DNA of 64,000 nt, from contig CAKOUW010000002.1 in NCBI GenBank assembly GCA_934120715.1, forward strand, positions 1-64,000. Reading direction: 5' to 3'. A model generated the notes under the pieces. It worked only from the letters and a program-made list of their open reading frames with translations. It made no database searches and was not told the origin of the DNA. Source of the stretch: an uncultured Bacilli bacterium. GTDB taxonomy: Bacteria > Bacillota_I > Bacilli_A > RF39 > UBA660. This document shows positions 25,132-33,798 of the stretch, piece after piece (positions within the stretch are counted from its first letter, which is position 1; every line of letters begins with the position of its first letter). Made by a program: the position numbers and the translations under genes.

Positions 25132-25794
25132 TTACTCTATTCTCCAATCTATTGGATTTAAGTTGTGTTCTTTTAGAAAATTATTTGTCTTAGAAAATGG
25201 TTTACTACCGAAGAAGCCATTATAGGCGGAAAATGGAGATGGATGAGGTGACTCAATAATGTAGTGAATTGGGTTGGTGATAAGTTTCTTTTTGTTCCTA
25301 GCATATGAGCCCCATAATATAAAAACAACAGGGGTATTTTTTTTATTTATGATTTTAATAACTTCATCTGTAAACTGCTCCCAACCATGATCTTTGTGGG
25401 ATGTTGGGTTGTGTTCCTCTACTGTTAATACTGCATTTAATAGTAAAACGCCCTCTTTTGCCCATGGTTTAAGTGAGTTATGTTTCGGAAATGGTATTTG
25501 TAAATCACTTTCTAGTTCCTTAAAAATGTTTTGTAATGATGGTGGTTTTAATACCTCATTACTAACTGAAAATGACAATCCTTCAGCCTGATTTGGTCCA
25601 TGATAAGGATCTTGTCCTAAAATTACTACCTTTACATTGTCAAAATCTGTATAACGAAAGGCATTAAAAACTTCATTTTGTTTTGGATAAATTGTTTTAC
25701 TGCTGTATTCTTTCTTTATAAAACTTATTAATGATTTAAAATATTCTTTATCATATTCATCTTTTAATAAGTTATCCCATTCATTACCTATCAT
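25132..25794 (-). CDS. ung: Uracil-DNA glycosylase, family 1
   Basis: Removes uracil from DNA in base excision repair. The catalytic GQDPYH motif is at 60-65 with Asp62. The family-1 motif HPSPFSAYNGFFG in the C-terminal third supplies the active His and the DNA-intercalating loop. Length 220 is normal. It stands alone on the minus strand next to rlmH. The ATG lies just before a TAGGTAATGAAT stretch; the ribosome-binding site is weak. Confidence 0.96.
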   Translation of the reverse strand: MIGNEWDNLLKDEYDKEYFKSLISFIKKEYSSKTIYPKQNEVFNAFRYTDFDNVKVVILGQDPYHGPNQAEGLSFSVSNEVLKPPSLQNIFKELESDLQIPFPKHNSLKPWAKEGVLLLNAVLTVEEHNPTSHKDHGWEQFTDEVIKIINKKNTPVVFILWGSYARNKKKLITNPIHYIIESPHPSPFSAYNGFFGSKPFSKTNNFLKEHNLNPIDWRIE

Positions 25795-25813
25795 ATTTAC
25801 TCCAATCTAAATC

Positions 25814-26269
25814 TTATTTATGATAAGATTCATTATTTTTTATTTTAAATGCTCTATATATTTGTTCCAAAAGAATAACCCTAAATAGTTGGTGTGGAAA
25901 AGTCATTTTTGAAAATGATAAGTGCATTTTAGAAAGTGACGTTATGTCTTTGCTTAAGCCATAACTTCCTCCTATTATAAATGCTATGTTACTATTTTCA
26001 ATTAATATTTTATCTAATCTATTTGAAAATTCTATTGATGTTAACTCTTGTCCATTTATTTCTAATGTTATTATATAGTCTTTAGCATTTAAATGCTTTT
26101 TTATTTTTTCTCCTTCAATGAATATGGCTTTTTCTTTTTCGACTAATCCTTCATCTTTTACTTCTATTATTTCTATATTTGTGTATTTACTTAAGCGTTT
26201 TTTATACTCTAATATGGCTTCTTTTAAATAATTTTCTTTTATGTTGCCTACTGTTATTATTTTAATCAT
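25814..26269 (-). CDS. rlmH: 23S rRNA pseudouridine-1915 N3-methyltransferase
   Basis: A small SPOUT-fold enzyme that methylates pseudouridine 1915 in helix 69. The conserved SAM-binding knot is visible as FIIGGSYGLSKDI and the C-terminus FPHQLFRVILLEQIYRAFKI is diagnostic. The last residues, ESYHK, match the family end YHK. Length 151 is normal. It lies just after walJ, as at the right end of the B. subtilis walRK region, and only one base separates the two genes. Confidence 0.95.
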   Translation of the reverse strand: MIKIITVGNIKENYLKEAILEYKKRLSKYTNIEIIEVKDEGLVEKEKAIFIEGEKIKKHLNAKDYIITLEINGQELTSIEFSNRLDKILIENSNIAFIIGGSYGLSKDITSLSKMHLSFSKMTFPHQLFRVILLEQIYRAFKIKNNESYHK

Positions 26270-26270
26270 A

Positions 26271-27026
26271 TTACACCTCTATTATTTTGGATGGTGATTC
26301 TTGTTCTGCTGCAATTATATTTACATCATAACCTTCTAAGGCTTCCTTTGTTGTTTTTAATGCCAACTCTTCTGTATTATTTTTTTCACTAATATGAGCT
26401 AGAACTATATTTTTGGTATTTGCACCTATTATTCTTTTGAGATATCCAGCAGTTGTTTTATTTGAAAGGTGGCCTTTATCGCTAATAATTCTTTCTTTTA
26501 AAAATCTTGGATATACTCCATCCATTAACATAACTTCATCATGATTGCTTTCTATTATATACATATCTTTATGAACCATTTTGGATAAAAATTTACGGTT
26601 AATATACCCTGTGTCAGTAACATACACTAGGCTTTTGTTACCTTCTGTTATAATAAATCCTACTGAATATGGTGCATCATGTGATGTGTGAATTAATTCT
26701 ATATGTACATCTATCATATCAAATTCATCGTCTATGAACTGACATCTTGATTTTGGTACTTCTTCTTTTAGGCTATCATACATTGCTTCTGGAATAATTA
26801 CTGGAAGATTAGTATGTTTTATTACTGATTTTAATCCTTTTATATGGTCCTTATGATTATGTGTTATTAGTATTCCGGCAAAGTCTTCAAATGAAAGGAG
26901 ATCCTCTTCTAATCTTCTTTTTAAAGTTAGATAGGGAATCCCCATATCGATTATTAAGTTTACATTATCACATAATACAATTGTACTGTTACCTTTGGAA
27001 CCACTTGCTAATGTTTGAACCTTCAT
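26271..27026 (-). CDS. walJ: MBL-fold hydrolase, WalJ (YycJ) type
   Basis: A metallo-beta-lactamase-fold nuclease-like protein linked to the WalRK cell-wall locus and coordination of cell division with replication. The metal-binding THNHKDH (55-61) is complete, as is the N-terminal LASGSKGNST typical of YycJ. Length 251 is normal. The ATG overlaps the last base of the upstream peptidase stop (TAATG), so they are coupled. The walRK two-component genes themselves are not present here. Confidence 0.88.
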   Translation of the reverse strand: MKVQTLASGSKGNSTIVLCDNVNLIIDMGIPYLTLKRRLEEDLLSFEDFAGILITHNHKDHIKGLKSVIKHTNLPVIIPEAMYDSLKEEVPKSRCQFIDDEFDMIDVHIELIHTSHDAPYSVGFIITEGNKSLVYVTDTGYINRKFLSKMVHKDMYIIESNHDEVMLMDGVYPRFLKERIISDKGHLSNKTTAGYLKRIIGANTKNIVLAHISEKNNTEELALKTTKEALEGYDVNIIAAEQESPSKIIEV

Positions 27027-28546
27027 TAATATAGACTCATAGCGTTAAATGCTACGCCTCCTCTATATGGATATCCTTTCCATACTCCAAAGTGCAAGTG
27101 AACTCCTGTTGCAAAACCTGTCATTCCCATACCAGCAATTACTTGACCCTTTGTAACGTTATCCCCTACTTTTACATATCGACATCCTGGGCAAAGATGG
27201 TTATATTGTGTGTAGTATCCATTATGGTGATCTATTATAATATATTCACCATTAACTCCGTAGCCACCAGAATAGTACCCTTTACTACTTGCTGATACAA
27301 TAACTGTACCTGACTGAGCAGCAAAGATATTAGAACCATATCCACAACCTGCTATATCTGTACCATCGTGTAATACTCCCCATCTATATCCAAATGGACT
27401 AGAAATACTTGAACAAGTGGCAGGCCATCCCCATTCTCCTTTTGTGGCAATAGCAACACCATAACCTCCACCTGTATAATTGGCTTTCTTTCCACCCTTT
27501 ACGATAATCTCATTAATTGGCTCTTTTATTGTTGTTCTTTCAACTGTAGCAACATTAGTTGTTTCACCATTGATTTTTTGAATCTTTTGAGTAACTTTGT
27601 CCTCTCCTTTGACTCCTGCTTGAATTGTTTCACTATAACCTACATACTTACTGTTATCATATTGTGTTTCCGTTTTATAATTTTTCTCTTCTCTGAATAC
27701 AACGTGATCATTTTCGACTACATTAAATTGTGGTTTAATTATTCCAAGTTTTACAACTTGTCCAGGGTATAAAAGACTTTTGGCATCAGCAATTGTTGGA
27801 TTAGCTATTAAAAATTCTTCTGTTGATATTTTGTTATTAAAAGCAATATCTGAAATTGTGTCGTTATCAGTTACAGTATAACTTTGCTGTTCATCTAGTG
27901 TACCAAATAATAGATACTTACTTAATTCTTCTTTTGTTTCATATATCTTTTTATTTATAGGGATTTTTTGTTTCTTTATTGTAATTACATTTTGAATATA
28001 TATATTCTCTATTATTTTTCCTGTATCTTCTATTTTCTTCTGAGTTTTATTAGCAAAAGCATCGTATTCATCAGATGATATAAAAGACTTAACCATACTT
28101 TCCACTGCTTGAGTGAATACTTTTTTATCTAGACAGTAAATTTTCTGGCTTTGGCCTTTTATTGTTTTTCCGTCTGTGTCTTTTTTATCAACACCTCTTA
28201 TTGTTATTTCATATCCACTAATAGTAAATGGAGAAATATCTTTTAATTTGTTATATATTTTTTCTACTGAAGTTATTTCATTACTATAAGTTATTTCTTT
28301 TACTATATCAAGTTCTGATGGAACATAAACTTTATCAACATTATATTTTTTCTTTATTTCTGATTGTTTTTTATCAATATAGGCTTCCAATTGTTTTTTT
28401 GATTTAATAATTCCTAATGATTTTCCTTTTAAATAAACTCTGTATACAGTTTGTGGTTTATATTTTTTTGCTGTAAACCCCATAGTTAAAAAGGAAGACA
28501 TTAATATGATTAAACATGTTATAATTTTAAATTTTCGACAATTCAT
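27026..28546 (-). CDS. Secreted LysM-G5-M23 peptidase
   Basis: A 506-residue exported wall hydrolase. The order is an N-terminal signal or anchor (8-25), an uncharacterised region with a KSKKQLEAYIDKK segment, a LysM domain (about 222-268, YTVTDNDTISDIA to LLYPGQVVKL), a G5 domain (about 275-355), and a C-terminal M23 peptidase. Both zinc motifs are intact: HDGTD and HLHFG. It should cut peptidoglycan cross-links, unlike the degenerate protein at 9076. It lies between dnaB and walJ, where walRKHI would be in B. subtilis. Confidence 0.88.
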   Translation of the reverse strand: MNCRKFKIITCLIILMSSFLTMGFTAKKYKPQTVYRVYLKGKSLGIIKSKKQLEAYIDKKQSEIKKKYNVDKVYVPSELDIVKEITYSNEITSVEKIYNKLKDISPFTISGYEITIRGVDKKDTDGKTIKGQSQKIYCLDKKVFTQAVESMVKSFISSDEYDAFANKTQKKIEDTGKIIENIYIQNVITIKKQKIPINKKIYETKEELSKYLLFGTLDEQQSYTVTDNDTISDIAFNNKISTEEFLIANPTIADAKSLLYPGQVVKLGIIKPQFNVVENDHVVFREEKNYKTETQYDNSKYVGYSETIQAGVKGEDKVTQKIQKINGETTNVATVERTTIKEPINEIIVKGGKKANYTGGGYGVAIATKGEWGWPATCSSISSPFGYRWGVLHDGTDIAGCGYGSNIFAAQSGTVIVSASSKGYYSGGYGVNGEYIIIDHHNGYYTQYNHLCPGCRYVKVGDNVTKGQVIAGMGMTGFATGVHLHFGVWKGYPYRGGVAFNAMSLY

Positions 28547-28550
28547 TCTA

Positions 28551-29897
28551 TCATTCCTTATTATTTTCTTTTCTTAAATTTAAGAAAGTCGACGTATTCT
28601 TTTTAAATAATAGTTCTATTGTTGCAGTTGGACCATTTCTGTGTTTACCAATTATTACTTCACTTAGACTATTATTGTCTTCAGTTCGAGCTTCCTTGTT
28701 ATAATAATCATCTCTGTATAGAAAAGCCACTATATCAGCATCTTGTTCGATTGAACCTGACTCACGTAAATCGCTCATCATTGGCCTCTTATCTTCTCGT
28801 GCTTCAACACTTCTTGATAACTGTGATAGGGCAATTACTGGAACATTCAATTCCATGGCTAAAGTTTTTAGACTTCTTGATATGTCTGAAACCTCTTGTT
28901 GTCTATTAGCGCCATAGTTCTTTCCACCTGATATTAACTGTAAATAATCTATTACTACCATTCCTAGGCCTTTTTCACTACTTGCTAATCTTCTACATTT
29001 AGCACGTATTTCGCCTATTGTAATACCCGGCGTATCATCTATTACTAAATTTGTATTAGCTAACTGGGAAGAAGCTTCATTAATTCTCTTCCAATCGTTG
29101 TTGGCTAAATTACCTGTTCTTATTTTAAAACCATCAATTTGACCTAATGATGATAAAATTCTAAATACTAATTGCTCAGCACTCATTTCTAATTCAAACA
29201 AGGCCACTGCTTTATCCTGAGTCATTGCTACATGCGTAACAAAGTTTAGGGCAAAAGCAGTTTTTCCCATGGCTGGGCGTGATGCAAATATTATAAATTC
29301 ATTAGGATGAAATCCAGTAGTTAATCTATCTAAGTCATACCATCCTGTCGCTAAACCTGTTATTTCTCCTTTATTTTCAGATAGCCTTTCTAGGTCTGAT
29401 TGTGCTTTATTAAGCACTTCTTTAATACTTCTAAACTCACTTGATTTCCTGTTTTTTGCTATATTAAAGATCTTTTTTTCTGTGCTATCCAATAAATCAC
29501 TTAGAGCTTCTTCTGTTTTATATCCTTCAGATGCTATATCTGTTGCTGTGTCAATTAAATTTCTTCTAATAGCTGACTCTTGAACCATTTCAATGTAATA
29601 ATCTATATTTGTTGCAGTTGGAACAAAGTTTAATACTTCTGTTAGATATTCAACTCCACCTATTTCAGTAAGTTGATTTTTCTTTTTTAAATCACTCGTT
29701 ACTGTTGTCAAATCAATTGGCACTTTATCATCCATTAGTGATATTAGTGATGAAAAGATTTTACTATTTTTTTCATTATAAAATGAGTCTGGCGTTAAAT
29801 TTTCACTAGCCTTTTGTAAGGCACTTTTTGATAAAAAACAAGCACCTAATATTGATTCTTCTGCCTCTGGATTGTTAGGCATTACTCTTGTTGGCAC
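28551..29897 (-). CDS. dnaB: Replicative DNA helicase (DnaB family)
   Basis: Hexameric helicase of the replication fork (called DnaC in B. subtilis). The N-terminal domain that binds primase (MPNNPEAEESILGA) is followed by a RecA-like motor with Walker A ASRPAMGKTAFAL near 205 and Walker B GMVVIDYLQLISG. No intein is present; length 448 is normal. A GTG start at 29897 is favoured because AGAGGTGA precedes it and the residues before MPNN are typical of the family. It forms a unit with rplI, 10 bases upstream. Confidence 0.96.
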   Translation of the reverse strand: MPTRVMPNNPEAEESILGACFLSKSALQKASENLTPDSFYNEKNSKIFSSLISLMDDKVPIDLTTVTSDLKKKNQLTEIGGVEYLTEVLNFVPTATNIDYYIEMVQESAIRRNLIDTATDIASEGYKTEEALSDLLDSTEKKIFNIAKNRKSSEFRSIKEVLNKAQSDLERLSENKGEITGLATGWYDLDRLTTGFHPNEFIIFASRPAMGKTAFALNFVTHVAMTQDKAVALFELEMSAEQLVFRILSSLGQIDGFKIRTGNLANNDWKRINEASSQLANTNLVIDDTPGITIGEIRAKCRRLASSEKGLGMVVIDYLQLISGGKNYGANRQQEVSDISRSLKTLAMELNVPVIALSQLSRSVEAREDKRPMMSDLRESGSIEQDADIVAFLYRDDYYNKEARTEDNNSLSEVIIGKHRNGPTATIELLFKKNTSTFLNLRKENNKE

Positions 29898-29907
29898 GCT
29901 ATCACCT

Positions 29908-30348
29908 CTATTTTACTAAATGTATTTTTATTGTTGCATCAATACCTGGATATAAACTTATGTCAACATTATGAAAACCTAGTGATGCTATAGAAGATTT
30001 TAATACGATTTGATTCTTGTCTATTTTATAGTTTTTCTTTTCTAGTTCATCTTTTATTTGCTTAGGGCTGATACTTCCAAATACCTTGTCACCAGCACCT
30101 GTTTTAACTTTAAATTCTAAAACTAATGTAGAAAGTTCTTTTTTTAACTTTGTTGCTTCTTCTTTAGCTAGCTTTTCTTCCGTTTCTCTTTTGGAATTTT
30201 CTATTTCTAATTTTCTTAGATTTTCCTTATTGTGGATTACTGCATAACCATTTTTTATAAGAAAATTTTGAGCATATCCATCAGCAACGTTTTTTATTTC
30301 TCCCTTTTTACCTTGATTTTTTAAAGTTTTTACAAATATTACTTTCAT
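29908..30348 (-). CDS. rplI: 50S ribosomal protein L9
   Basis: A two-domain large-subunit protein. The N-terminal domain shows MKVIFVKTLKNQGKKGEIKNVADGYAQNFLI, the standard L9 signature. A long connecting helix and the C-terminal rRNA-binding domain (FGSISPKQI through IKIHLV) follow. Length 146 is normal. It directly abuts the phosphodiesterase gene upstream, as in the gdpP-rplI-dnaC order of B. subtilis. Confidence 0.97.
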   Translation of the reverse strand: MKVIFVKTLKNQGKKGEIKNVADGYAQNFLIKNGYAVIHNKENLRKLEIENSKRETEEKLAKEEATKLKKELSTLVLEFKVKTGAGDKVFGSISPKQIKDELEKKNYKIDKNQIVLKSSIASLGFHNVDISLYPGIDATIKIHLVK

Positions 30349-31338
30349 TTATTCACCTTCTTGATCTTTAATTGCTTTTTTTAGCATTTGTTCTACTTTG
30401 CTAATTGTTGCATTTTCAACTTTAGCAGCGCCATTGTAGCTATCACCGCCACCGCCAAATTTTTCTAATATGCTAACAATATCAAAACTTCCTAAACTTC
30501 TAGCACTTATTCCTATAGTGTCTTTTCCTATCTTACCAATTACAAATGAGGCTTCGATATTATTGAAAAATAATAACGTATCAGCTACTTTTGCTAAATC
30601 TTCTCTTCTGTATACTGTATATTGCGTTGCTTTAGTGAAAGCTATTTTGCCATTAATTGTTTCAATGTCTGCTAGTAGTTTTTGTCTTTCAGTATATTCT
30701 TCAAGATCTTGCTTTAGTAGATATTGGACTTTTTTGGCACTGGCACCTAGGCATGTTAAATAGTATGCTGAGTAATAGGTATCAGATGTTGTCTTTAGCG
30801 TAAAATTGTTAGTATCTAGTACAATTCCTGCTAACAATACGGTGGCATAGTATGGCTCAACCTCTACATCGTAATATTCTATCAATTCTGTTATCATTTC
30901 ACAAGTACTTGATACTTTATTATCTATTATTTTTACTGTATCCTTTATAGTTGATTTTGATATGTCATGGTGATCGATTATTAATTTTCTATCAATCTTT
31001 TTTAAGGCTTCTTTACTTTGAACCAAATCTGTTTTATTAGTATCTAATATTATTAATAAATTTTTTCTTTCTCTTTTGTTAATTTTTTCATCAAGATTTT
31101 CACTTTTTATAATTTTTAGATATCCTTCCAGCTCTACTAAAACCTTTTCAACACCCATTTCATGTTGTTTATCATCAATTATGATATAACAATTTTTATT
31201 TTTTTTAGTAAGGATTGTATATAAACCAATACAACTTCCTAAAGCATCTAAATCCATATCTTTGTGAGCCATTAAAAAAATTGTGTCACTTCGTTTTATT
31301 TCTCTTTTTAGTTCTTTTCTTTGTTTTATTATCCCCAT
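30349..31338 (-). CDS. DHH/DHHA1 phosphodiesterase; GdpP lacking its membrane, PAS and GGDEF parts
   Basis: In B. subtilis the gene at this place (before rplI) is gdpP, a c-di-AMP phosphodiesterase of about 650 residues with two membrane helices, a PAS-like and a degenerate GGDEF domain. Here only the DHH/DHHA1 part remains, 329 residues. The manganese site is intact: H25, D29 and D31 (AHKDMDLDALGS), D99 and DHH 122-124. The DHHA1 motif reads GGGGDSYNGAA where GdpP usually has GGGGH. Nothing upstream of 31338 encodes the missing domains and AGGAGG sits before this ATG, so the short form is real. It may hydrolyse c-di-AMP, pApA or nanoRNA. Confidence 0.8.
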   Translation of the reverse strand: MGIIKQRKELKREIKRSDTIFLMAHKDMDLDALGSCIGLYTILTKKNKNCYIIIDDKQHEMGVEKVLVELEGYLKIIKSENLDEKINKRERKNLLIILDTNKTDLVQSKEALKKIDRKLIIDHHDISKSTIKDTVKIIDNKVSSTCEMITELIEYYDVEVEPYYATVLLAGIVLDTNNFTLKTTSDTYYSAYYLTCLGASAKKVQYLLKQDLEEYTERQKLLADIETINGKIAFTKATQYTVYRREDLAKVADTLLFFNNIEASFVIGKIGKDTIGISARSLGSFDIVSILEKFGGGGDSYNGAAKVENATISKVEQMLKKAIKDQEGE

Positions 31339-31402
31339 TTACTCCTCCTGTTAATTCATAATTTTATTATACAATAAATTATTTATTTTGTCTAATTTGG
31401 CA

Positions 31403-31429
31403 AAATAAAAAACAGATATAAATATCTGC
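31403..31429 (-). terminator. Terminator after rpsR
   Basis: CAGATAT (31413-31419) pairs with ATATCTG (31422-31428) and is followed leftward by TTTTTTATTTT. It closes the rpsF-ssb-rpsR operon. Confidence 0.8.
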
Positions 31430-31435
31430 ATTTTA

Positions 31436-31657
31436 TTATCTAGTATAAGGCATTAAGGCAATAGCACGAGCTCTTTTAATTTGCTTTGCCACTTCTCTTT
31501 GATGAAGAGCACAATTTCCAGTTACACGTCTTACTACCATTTTACCTTTTTCGTTTACATATCTTTTTAAAGTTTCTGGATCTTTATAATCAACTGTAGC
31601 TTTACCAGCACACATTAAACAGATTTTCTTTTTTCTACGATTTGTAAATTCTGCCAT
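31436..31657 (-). CDS. rpsR: 30S ribosomal protein S18
   Basis: A 73-residue small-subunit platform protein that pairs with S6. It is a Cys-containing type, with CLMC near 13-16 and a later Cys in TGNCALHQR. The RRVTGNC and RAIALMPYT segments are family signatures. GGAGGAAAAACG lies before the ATG. It is the last gene of the rpsF-ssb-rpsR operon. Confidence 0.96.
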   Translation of the reverse strand: MAEFTNRRKKKICLMCAGKATVDYKDPETLKRYVNEKGKMVVRRVTGNCALHQREVAKQIKRARAIALMPYTR

Positions 31658-31671
31658 CGTTTTTCCTCCTT

Positions 31672-32160
31672 TTAGAATGGTAATTCATCATCACTAATTT
31701 CAATATTAGCACCAAAATCAGCGAAAGGATTATTATCTACATCAGTACCCTTTGGTTCTGAACCGCTACCAAAATCATATGGAGTTGGCTCTGGAGCACT
31801 AGTTGGTGTAGATGAATTAAAGTTTTCCCTAGTATTAGATTGGTTTTTGGAACTTAAAAATTCTACATTATCGGCAACAACCTCTGTAACATATCTTTTT
31901 TGACCGTCATTTCCATCATAGCTTCTTGTTTGAATACGACCATCTATTGCTACTTGACTTCCTTGAGTTAAATAGTTTTTTACATTTTCAGCTTGCTTTC
32001 TCCAAACAACAATATTTATAAAATCAGCTTCTCTTTCACCTGAATTAGATGTAAAGTTGCGATTTACTGCTAAAGAAAATGTTGCTACTGGGGTATTATT
32101 TCCTGTATAACGTAATTCAGGGTCCCTAGTTAATCTTCCAATTAAAAATACTTTATTCAT
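31672..32160 (-). CDS. ssb: Single-stranded DNA-binding protein
   Basis: The main SSB, placed between rpsF and rpsR as usual. The N-terminal OB fold begins MNKVFLIGRLTRDPELRYT, the linker is Ser/Asn/Pro-rich (about 108-150), and the C-terminus ends DDELPF, the tip that binds partner proteins. Length 162 is normal. It coats single-stranded DNA at forks and, in competent cells, incoming DNA. Confidence 0.97.
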   Translation of the reverse strand: MNKVFLIGRLTRDPELRYTGNNTPVATFSLAVNRNFTSNSGEREADFINIVVWRKQAENVKNYLTQGSQVAIDGRIQTRSYDGNDGQKRYVTEVVADNVEFLSSKNQSNTRENFNSSTPTSAPEPTPYDFGSGSEPKGTDVDNNPFADFGANIEISDDELPF

Positions 32161-32178
32161 ATAATACCTCTTTTTCTT

Positions 32179-32466
32179 TTAGTCTTCTACTTTTACGATT
32201 AGATGACGAAGTAATTTTTCATTAATTCTTGAAACACGTTCAAATTCACTTATAGTTTTACTATCAGCTTCTACAACGTATAAGTAATAATATCCTGTCT
32301 TGAATTTATTAATTTCATAAGCTAGTTCTCTTTGACCCATTGCTTTTTCTTCAATTATATTAGCTTTATCATTAACTAATATTGTTTTCATTTCGTCAGC
32401 AACTTTCTTTATTTCTGCTTCCTCCATGTCTGGTCTTACGATAAACATAATTTCGTATTTTCTCAT
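32179..32466 (-). CDS. rpsF: 30S ribosomal protein S6
   Basis: A 95-residue protein that forms a heterodimer with S18 on the platform. The N-terminus RKYEIMFIVRPDMEEAEI and the motif KFKTGYYYLYVVEA are canonical. No glutamate-rich tail is present. GGAGGTGCG precedes the ATG at 32466. It is the first gene of the operon and probably autoregulated through the leader at 32475-32527. Confidence 0.97.
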   Translation of the reverse strand: MRKYEIMFIVRPDMEEAEIKKVADEMKTILVNDKANIIEEKAMGQRELAYEINKFKTGYYYLYVVEADSKTISEFERVSRINEKLLRHLIVKVED

Positions 32467-32474
32467 TTTCGCAC

Positions 32475-32527
32475 CTCCTTTTGGACTATTCGGCTGTCTA
32501 AGACAGCAAGGAGTATTTTTAATACTC
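32475..32527 (-). promoter_or_regulatory. rpsF leader, S6:S18-type autoregulatory element
   Basis: The leader RNA (read leftward) can form two exclusive folds. In one, GAGTATT pairs with AATACTC (32511-32527). In the other, CTCCTT (32513-32508) pairs with AAGGAG (32480-32475), the rpsF ribosome-binding site, around an apical hairpin GCTGTC/GACAGC followed by CCGAATAG. A CCG next to such a stem is the known feature of the S6:S18-binding leader. Binding of the complex would block translation. Structure is seen; ligand is inferred from the family. Confidence 0.6.
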
Positions 32528-32533
32528 GCATGT

Positions 32534-32562
32534 ATTATAACAGATGATATTTTTTTTGTCTA
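32534..32562 (-). promoter_or_regulatory. Promoter of rpsF-ssb-rpsR
   Basis: Leftward -35 TAGACA (32562-32557), 17-base spacer, perfect -10 TATAAT (32539-32534). Start would be near 32527, giving a 60-base leader. Confidence 0.75.
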
Positions 32563-32578
32563 GATATTATTTTAATTT

Positions 32579-33679
32579 TTAAACGTTAAATCTAAAATGA
32601 CAAATATCTCCGTCTTGCATTATATAATCTTTTCCTTCTAGTCTAGCTTTTCCGGCTTCTTTTACCTTTAGTTCACTTCCATATTCTATTAAATCATCAT
32701 ATGATATTACTTCTGCTCTAATGAAGCCTCTTTCAAAATCTGTATGAATAATTCCAGCACATTGTTTAGCATTCATTCCTTTTTTAAATGTCCAAGCCCT
32801 GACTTCATCTTTTCCAACTGTAAAATATGTTGCTAGACCCAGAACATCATATGTTGTCTTTATTAGTTTATTTAATCCAGATTCAGGAATACCAATACAT
32901 TCTAACATTTCCTTCTTTTCTGCAGTTGTTAGACTGCTTAAATCTTCCTCTGTCTTGGCACAAAGACTTATTACTTTGGCATTTTCATTTTTTGCATAAT
33001 CTTTTACCTTTTCAACATATTCATTATCAGGATTTGTTAGTTCATTTTCTTTTATATTGGCTAGATATATTATTGGTTTTATTGTTAAAAAACTATATGA
33101 TTTTATAATCTTTTTTTCTTCTTCTGTTAGGCTTAATGTTCTAAGTGGTTTTGATGTTTCTAGATGTTTTTTACATTTTTCTAATATTTCAACTTCTAAC
33201 AAATCTTCCTTGTTTTTTGTAGATTTGGCCTTTTTTGCTACTTTTTCTAGTCGATTATTTATTATGTCAAGGTCAGAGATAGTTAATTCTAAATTTACCG
33301 TTTCTATATCTCTTATTGGATCTATTTTTCCTTCAACATGAATTATTTTACCATCATCAAAACATCTAACAACTTCTAAAATAGCATCAACTTCTCTAAT
33401 ATGAGATAAAAATTTATTTCCTAGTCCCTCACCTTGGGATGCGCCTTTAACTAATCCAGCTATATCAGTGAATTCATAAGATGTAGGAATAAATTTATTT
33501 GGTTCATACATTTCTTTTAATTTGTCCATTCTTTCATCTGGCACTATTACTACACCTACATTTGGTTCTATTGTTGCAAAAGGGTAGTTTTCAGCTAATA
33601 TTTTTTGATTTGTTATAGCATTAAATAATGTTGATTTTCCTACATTTGGTAGACCAACAATTCCTGCAGTTAAACTCAT
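32579..33679 (-). CDS. ychF: Ribosome-associated GTPase/ATPase YchF
   Basis: An OBG-family P-loop NTPase of the Ola1/YchF group that prefers ATP and binds ribosomes. G1 motif GLPNVGKS (8-15), G3 DIAGLVKGASQGEGLG and the C-terminal TGS-like domain (TYFTVGKDEVRAWTFKKG) are all present. Length 366 is normal. In B. subtilis it also precedes rpsF. GAGGTAA lies before the ATG at 33679. Confidence 0.96.
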   Translation of the reverse strand: MSLTAGIVGLPNVGKSTLFNAITNQKILAENYPFATIEPNVGVVIVPDERMDKLKEMYEPNKFIPTSYEFTDIAGLVKGASQGEGLGNKFLSHIREVDAILEVVRCFDDGKIIHVEGKIDPIRDIETVNLELTISDLDIINNRLEKVAKKAKSTKNKEDLLEVEILEKCKKHLETSKPLRTLSLTEEEKKIIKSYSFLTIKPIIYLANIKENELTNPDNEYVEKVKDYAKNENAKVISLCAKTEEDLSSLTTAEKKEMLECIGIPESGLNKLIKTTYDVLGLATYFTVGKDEVRAWTFKKGMNAKQCAGIIHTDFERGFIRAEVISYDDLIEYGSELKVKEAGKARLEGKDYIMQDGDICHFRFNV

Positions 33680-33765
33680 ATTATTACCTCTTTCTTTCTA
33701 CGACATACTATTATATGTTATTTCTTTGCTTGTTTCAATATAATTTATAAATTTAATTTTCCTAT

Positions 33766-33797
33766 AAAATAGTAAAAGAATGATTAATATCACTCTT
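33766..33797 (-). terminator. Terminator after the AbgT-type transporter gene
   Basis: AAGAATGAT (33776-33784) pairs with ATCACTCTT (33789-33797), with one wobble or mismatch, and a T-rich stretch follows leftward. Confidence 0.6.
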
Positions 33798-33798
33798 C

